From NCBI GenBank assembly GCA_018136815.1, contig CM030942.1, positions 1,945,171 to 2,009,170 on the forward strand: 64,000 bases of DNA, in the 5' to 3' direction. The notes below the pieces were generated by a model that worked only from the letters and a program-made list of their open reading frames with translations, searched no databases and was not told the origin of the DNA. The translations under genes were made by a program, and so were the position numbers. The stretch's first letter is position 1, and every line of letters begins with the position of its first letter. Origin of the DNA: Isochrysis galbana. Taxonomy: Eukaryota > Haptophyta > Isochrysidales > Isochrysidaceae. This document shows, one piece after another, positions 61,988 through 64,000 of this stretch.

Positions 61988-62503
61988 ATGCTTGCTGTTT
62001 GCACCGCCGCTGCCATCGGGCTTCTCATCGGCCCGCCTCTCGCCACACCTATCATGCCTGCCGCCGCACCGATGGCTGATGTTCGCCCAGCCTCGTCCAC
62101 ACTTATTGCAGACCTTCTCGATGACTTTGGCGTGCAGCAGGATGAGCAGAACAAGGCCATCCTGGCAAGGAAGGCTGCGTTGAAGCAGCGCATTCAAGAT
62201 GCCGAGGCACAAGCTGCTGCTGAGGCCGAGAAGGCCGAGAAGCTCCAGGCTGAGCGGAAAGCCAAGGCTGAGGCTGCGGCTGCAGCGAGGGAGGCGAAGA
62301 AGCAGGCTGATGCTGCTGCTGCTGCGCAGAGGCGCGCTGAGCGCGAAGCCAAGGAGGCGGTCGTCGCAGTCAAGGCCGGAGGGTCCGCCACCAACTCGAG
62401 GAAGGAGTACGGAGAGGTGGTTCGAGTCAATAAGCAGGCGGAGCGCATTGCGGAACGTGAGGCACGTGGAGAAAGGGCTCCGAGCCTGTTTCCACAGTTT
62501 TGA
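61988..62503 (+). CDS. Ala/Glu/Lys-rich coiled-coil protein with signal-like leader
   Basis: From the ATG at 61988 the protein has 171 residues. The leader LAVCTAAAIGLLIGPPLATP is a signal peptide or the first part of a plastid presequence. A short conserved-looking segment (STLIADLLDDFGVQQDEQNK) precedes a long charged helix (about residues 50-125) of Ala, Glu, Lys and Arg (AEAQAAAEAEKAEKLQAERK). The C-terminus (SRKEYGEVVRVNKQAERIAE and LFPQF) is less biased. I do not recognise the family; a small lumenal plastid or secretory protein is possible. The start is chosen for the leader, although the frame is open upstream through a pyrimidine repeat. Confidence 0.6.
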   Translation: MLAVCTAAAIGLLIGPPLATPIMPAAAPMADVRPASSTLIADLLDDFGVQQDEQNKAILARKAALKQRIQDAEAQAAAEAEKAEKLQAERKAKAEAAAAAREAKKQADAAAAAQRRAEREAKEAVVAVKAGGSATNSRKEYGEVVRVNKQAERIAEREARGERAPSLFPQF

Positions 62504-63687
62504 GAAGACATACTAATTGGTTTGGCATGCTGCCTTGGTGCCTCAGCATGAATATCCCGCACCATTAAATCTCTACATGCAGCTACGTGCCGCCGACGCC
62601 TGTTTGCATGTCTGGCGGCTTTCGCCTCTCTGTTTCTTGGCTTGTGCTTTACAGCAAGTGCAAGTATGCGGTATGCCAAATGTCCACCAACACCTAGGGT
62701 GGTCAAACAATGATTTATAACTACTAACATGTGGGGGGGGGGCTGCATTTTTTGACCGTCCCCCAAAGCCCATAAAAAACTCCCGGGGGGCTCACCTGCC
62801 GCCAAGAAAAATTCCCGAGGAAAATGGTGGGTTCTACCGCCCCCCTCGCCCCCCCTCTGCACACGCGTTGGGGCTCTAACAGTAAAGAACTGACGGTCGC
62901 GCCGCGGGGACGATAAGGTTATTTCGGGGCCGTTGTTTCATGACACGCGATTCCCCCGAGATCCGTCCACGCGATCAGGCGCCCGACCTTCATCTGGTGC
63001 CTAGAGCAGGGAGGGAAGTCACCCGTGGAGCACCCCAGGCACCCCACAGCGCGTGCACACGACTGCCTTGGCCACTAAATAGTCCATCCTGACCGCCCCG
63101 ACCCGCCCCTCGCAGGAATCGCCCGCGTTCGTACTCGACAACGACCTCTACCTCCTCGACGCTGGGGCCGTCGACGCGTGGCAGGCGAGCGCCAATGTCC
63201 ACAGCTCGCAACCAGCACGCCCGTCGAGCGGCTGCATGCTTTGGGGAAGGCTGGTGATAAGGTGGCCGGCCAGCAGCGCGCCGACTCGCGCGCCGGCATC
63301 GCGTTGGGCAAGTTCAATCACCAGGACGAGTGGCTCGAGACCAAGACCTCGACGCAGCTCGAGGCGATATTTCGCGTCGCTTGGCGAGAGGCGCGGCTCG
63401 GGCGGCGGCTGACAATGAAACGGCAGCGCATCAAGTCCGGCAAGGTCAAGCTCGAACCACGGAACGAGAAGCTGGCGGGCGTACGCCAGAAGCAAGACGC
63501 CAAGGCGTCGGAGGACGCGCGCATCGCGGCCGTGGTACCTCCTTGCGTGCTCCTACTCCTAGCGTTTTTAGGTTAAGTCGCGCGTTCAGGTATCGCCAGT
63601 GCAAGGAACCACCCCCTTCCCCTTCCTTGTGTGACGTGTGACCCTGATCTCCCCTCAGGTGTTGGCCGTTGGATTATATCGTGGCGC
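62504..63687. other. Unannotated stretch with one uncertain frame
   Basis: No gene is firmly supported. A plus-strand frame ending at 63576 (KFNHQDEWLETKTSTQLEAI, then Arg/Lys-rich sequence to a hydrophobic end) could be a retroelement fragment, given the LINE piece that follows, but shows no diagnostic motif. A G-run lies at 62733-62743. Confidence 0.3.
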
Positions 63688-63780
63688 TGTTTTACTTCTA
63701 ATAAAGCACTCCCAATTTACCTTGTCGAATGCTTTCTCCCAGTCTAGGGCGAGTAGGAGCCCCGCCCGGCTCTCCCGTCT
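63688..63780 (-). pseudogene. LINE reverse transcriptase fragment
   Basis: Minus-strand reading gives AGLLLALDWEKAFDKVNWEC then FIRSKT. The LLLALD-EKAFD-V-W motif is the first catalytic block of non-LTR reverse transcriptases. Only about 30 residues survive before other repeats. Confidence 0.75.
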
Positions 63781-63804
63781 CTTCTAGGTACGCGCGCGTT
63801 AGTT

Positions 63805-64000
63805 GGAGTAAAAAAAAAACTTCTTAATATTCACGCCGCGCGCGCGACTATGCACTCTAACACATGCAGCCTCGCCCGCCGCTCTCATCCCCGCTCCACC
63901 TGCCTTGCGGCCCGTCCCTCGTGCGCTACCTAGGGGCTGGGTGAATGGGGTTTCCTGCAGCAGATGGTGTGCACCGATCCCCGATAGGTTTTTCCTCCCC
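63805..64000 (-). repeat. SINE-like element, tail end, running off the window
   Basis: An A-run at 63811-63819 followed by CTTCTTAATATTCACGCCGC and, further in, GTGCGCTACCTAGGGGCTGG. This is the 3' end of the family in reverse orientation; the head lies beyond the window. Confidence 0.6.

Noticed and set aside
63178-63576. Plus-strand frame as a real gene
   Set aside because: Arg/Lys-rich with no motif, overlapping open frames on the minus strand, and next to LINE debris; left as unassigned.

Overview
This is a nuclear fragment from a GC-rich, repeat-laden eukaryote. Genes carry GT-AG introns of about 80-250 bp, and a eukaryotic ribosomal protein, a SUN-domain protein, a two-pore channel and a RING-CH ligase are present. 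A DUF3326 protein (a family known from cyanobacteria and plastid-bearing eukaryotes) and signal-peptide-like leaders suggest a unicellular alga, possibly a haptophyte or similar secondary-plastid lineage. That placement is inference; no marker here fixes the taxon.

Layout. 0-1.2 kb: 3' part of a DUF3326 gene. 1.8-5.6 kb: repeat debris and a decayed Ty1/copia element with a 3' polypurine tract and LTR start. 6.1-8.8 kb: an LCAT/PDAT-type acyltransferase and an unknown gene. 10.1-13.5 kb: ribosomal protein uL22 (L17) divergent from a GT77-like glycosyltransferase. 13.6-19.6 kb: a SINE-like repeat split by a 3.8-kb hAT transposon with matching terminal inverted repeats and a perfect 8-bp target duplication, followed by a second copy of the transposon's internal repeat block. 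20.9-27.6 kb: a GCIP-like protein and a long SUN-domain protein. 29-31.2 kb: rearranged hAT fragments. 31.4-36.9 kb: tRNA 2'-phosphotransferase, retroelement remnants and a WD40 protein. 37-40.9 kb: gypsy fragment, tandem repeats and an AT-rich repeat. 40.9-44.6 kb: a multi-exon two-pore channel. 46.5-49.4 kb: LINE endonuclease fragment, SINE-like copy and a RING-CH ligase. 49.6-51.3 kb: two mariner/Stowaway-like elements. 51.7-56.8 kb: inverted repeats around another SINE-like copy. 57.1-62.5 kb: a frameshifted MsrB, a JmjC plus EF-hand membrane protein, a hAT-type MITE and an Ala/Glu/Lys-rich protein. 63.7-64 kb: LINE RT fragment and a SINE-like tail.

The host genes look like unrelated housekeeping, trafficking and signalling genes rather than a pathway cluster. 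The most notable feature is the mobile DNA. A non-autonomous retroelement family begins near CAACTAAGTTTATACTTGG and ends in a T-tail. Three copies are bounded by 15-18 bp target-site duplications readable directly in the sequence, and a fourth copy hosts the hAT insertion. No antiviral or CRISPR-type system is visible.
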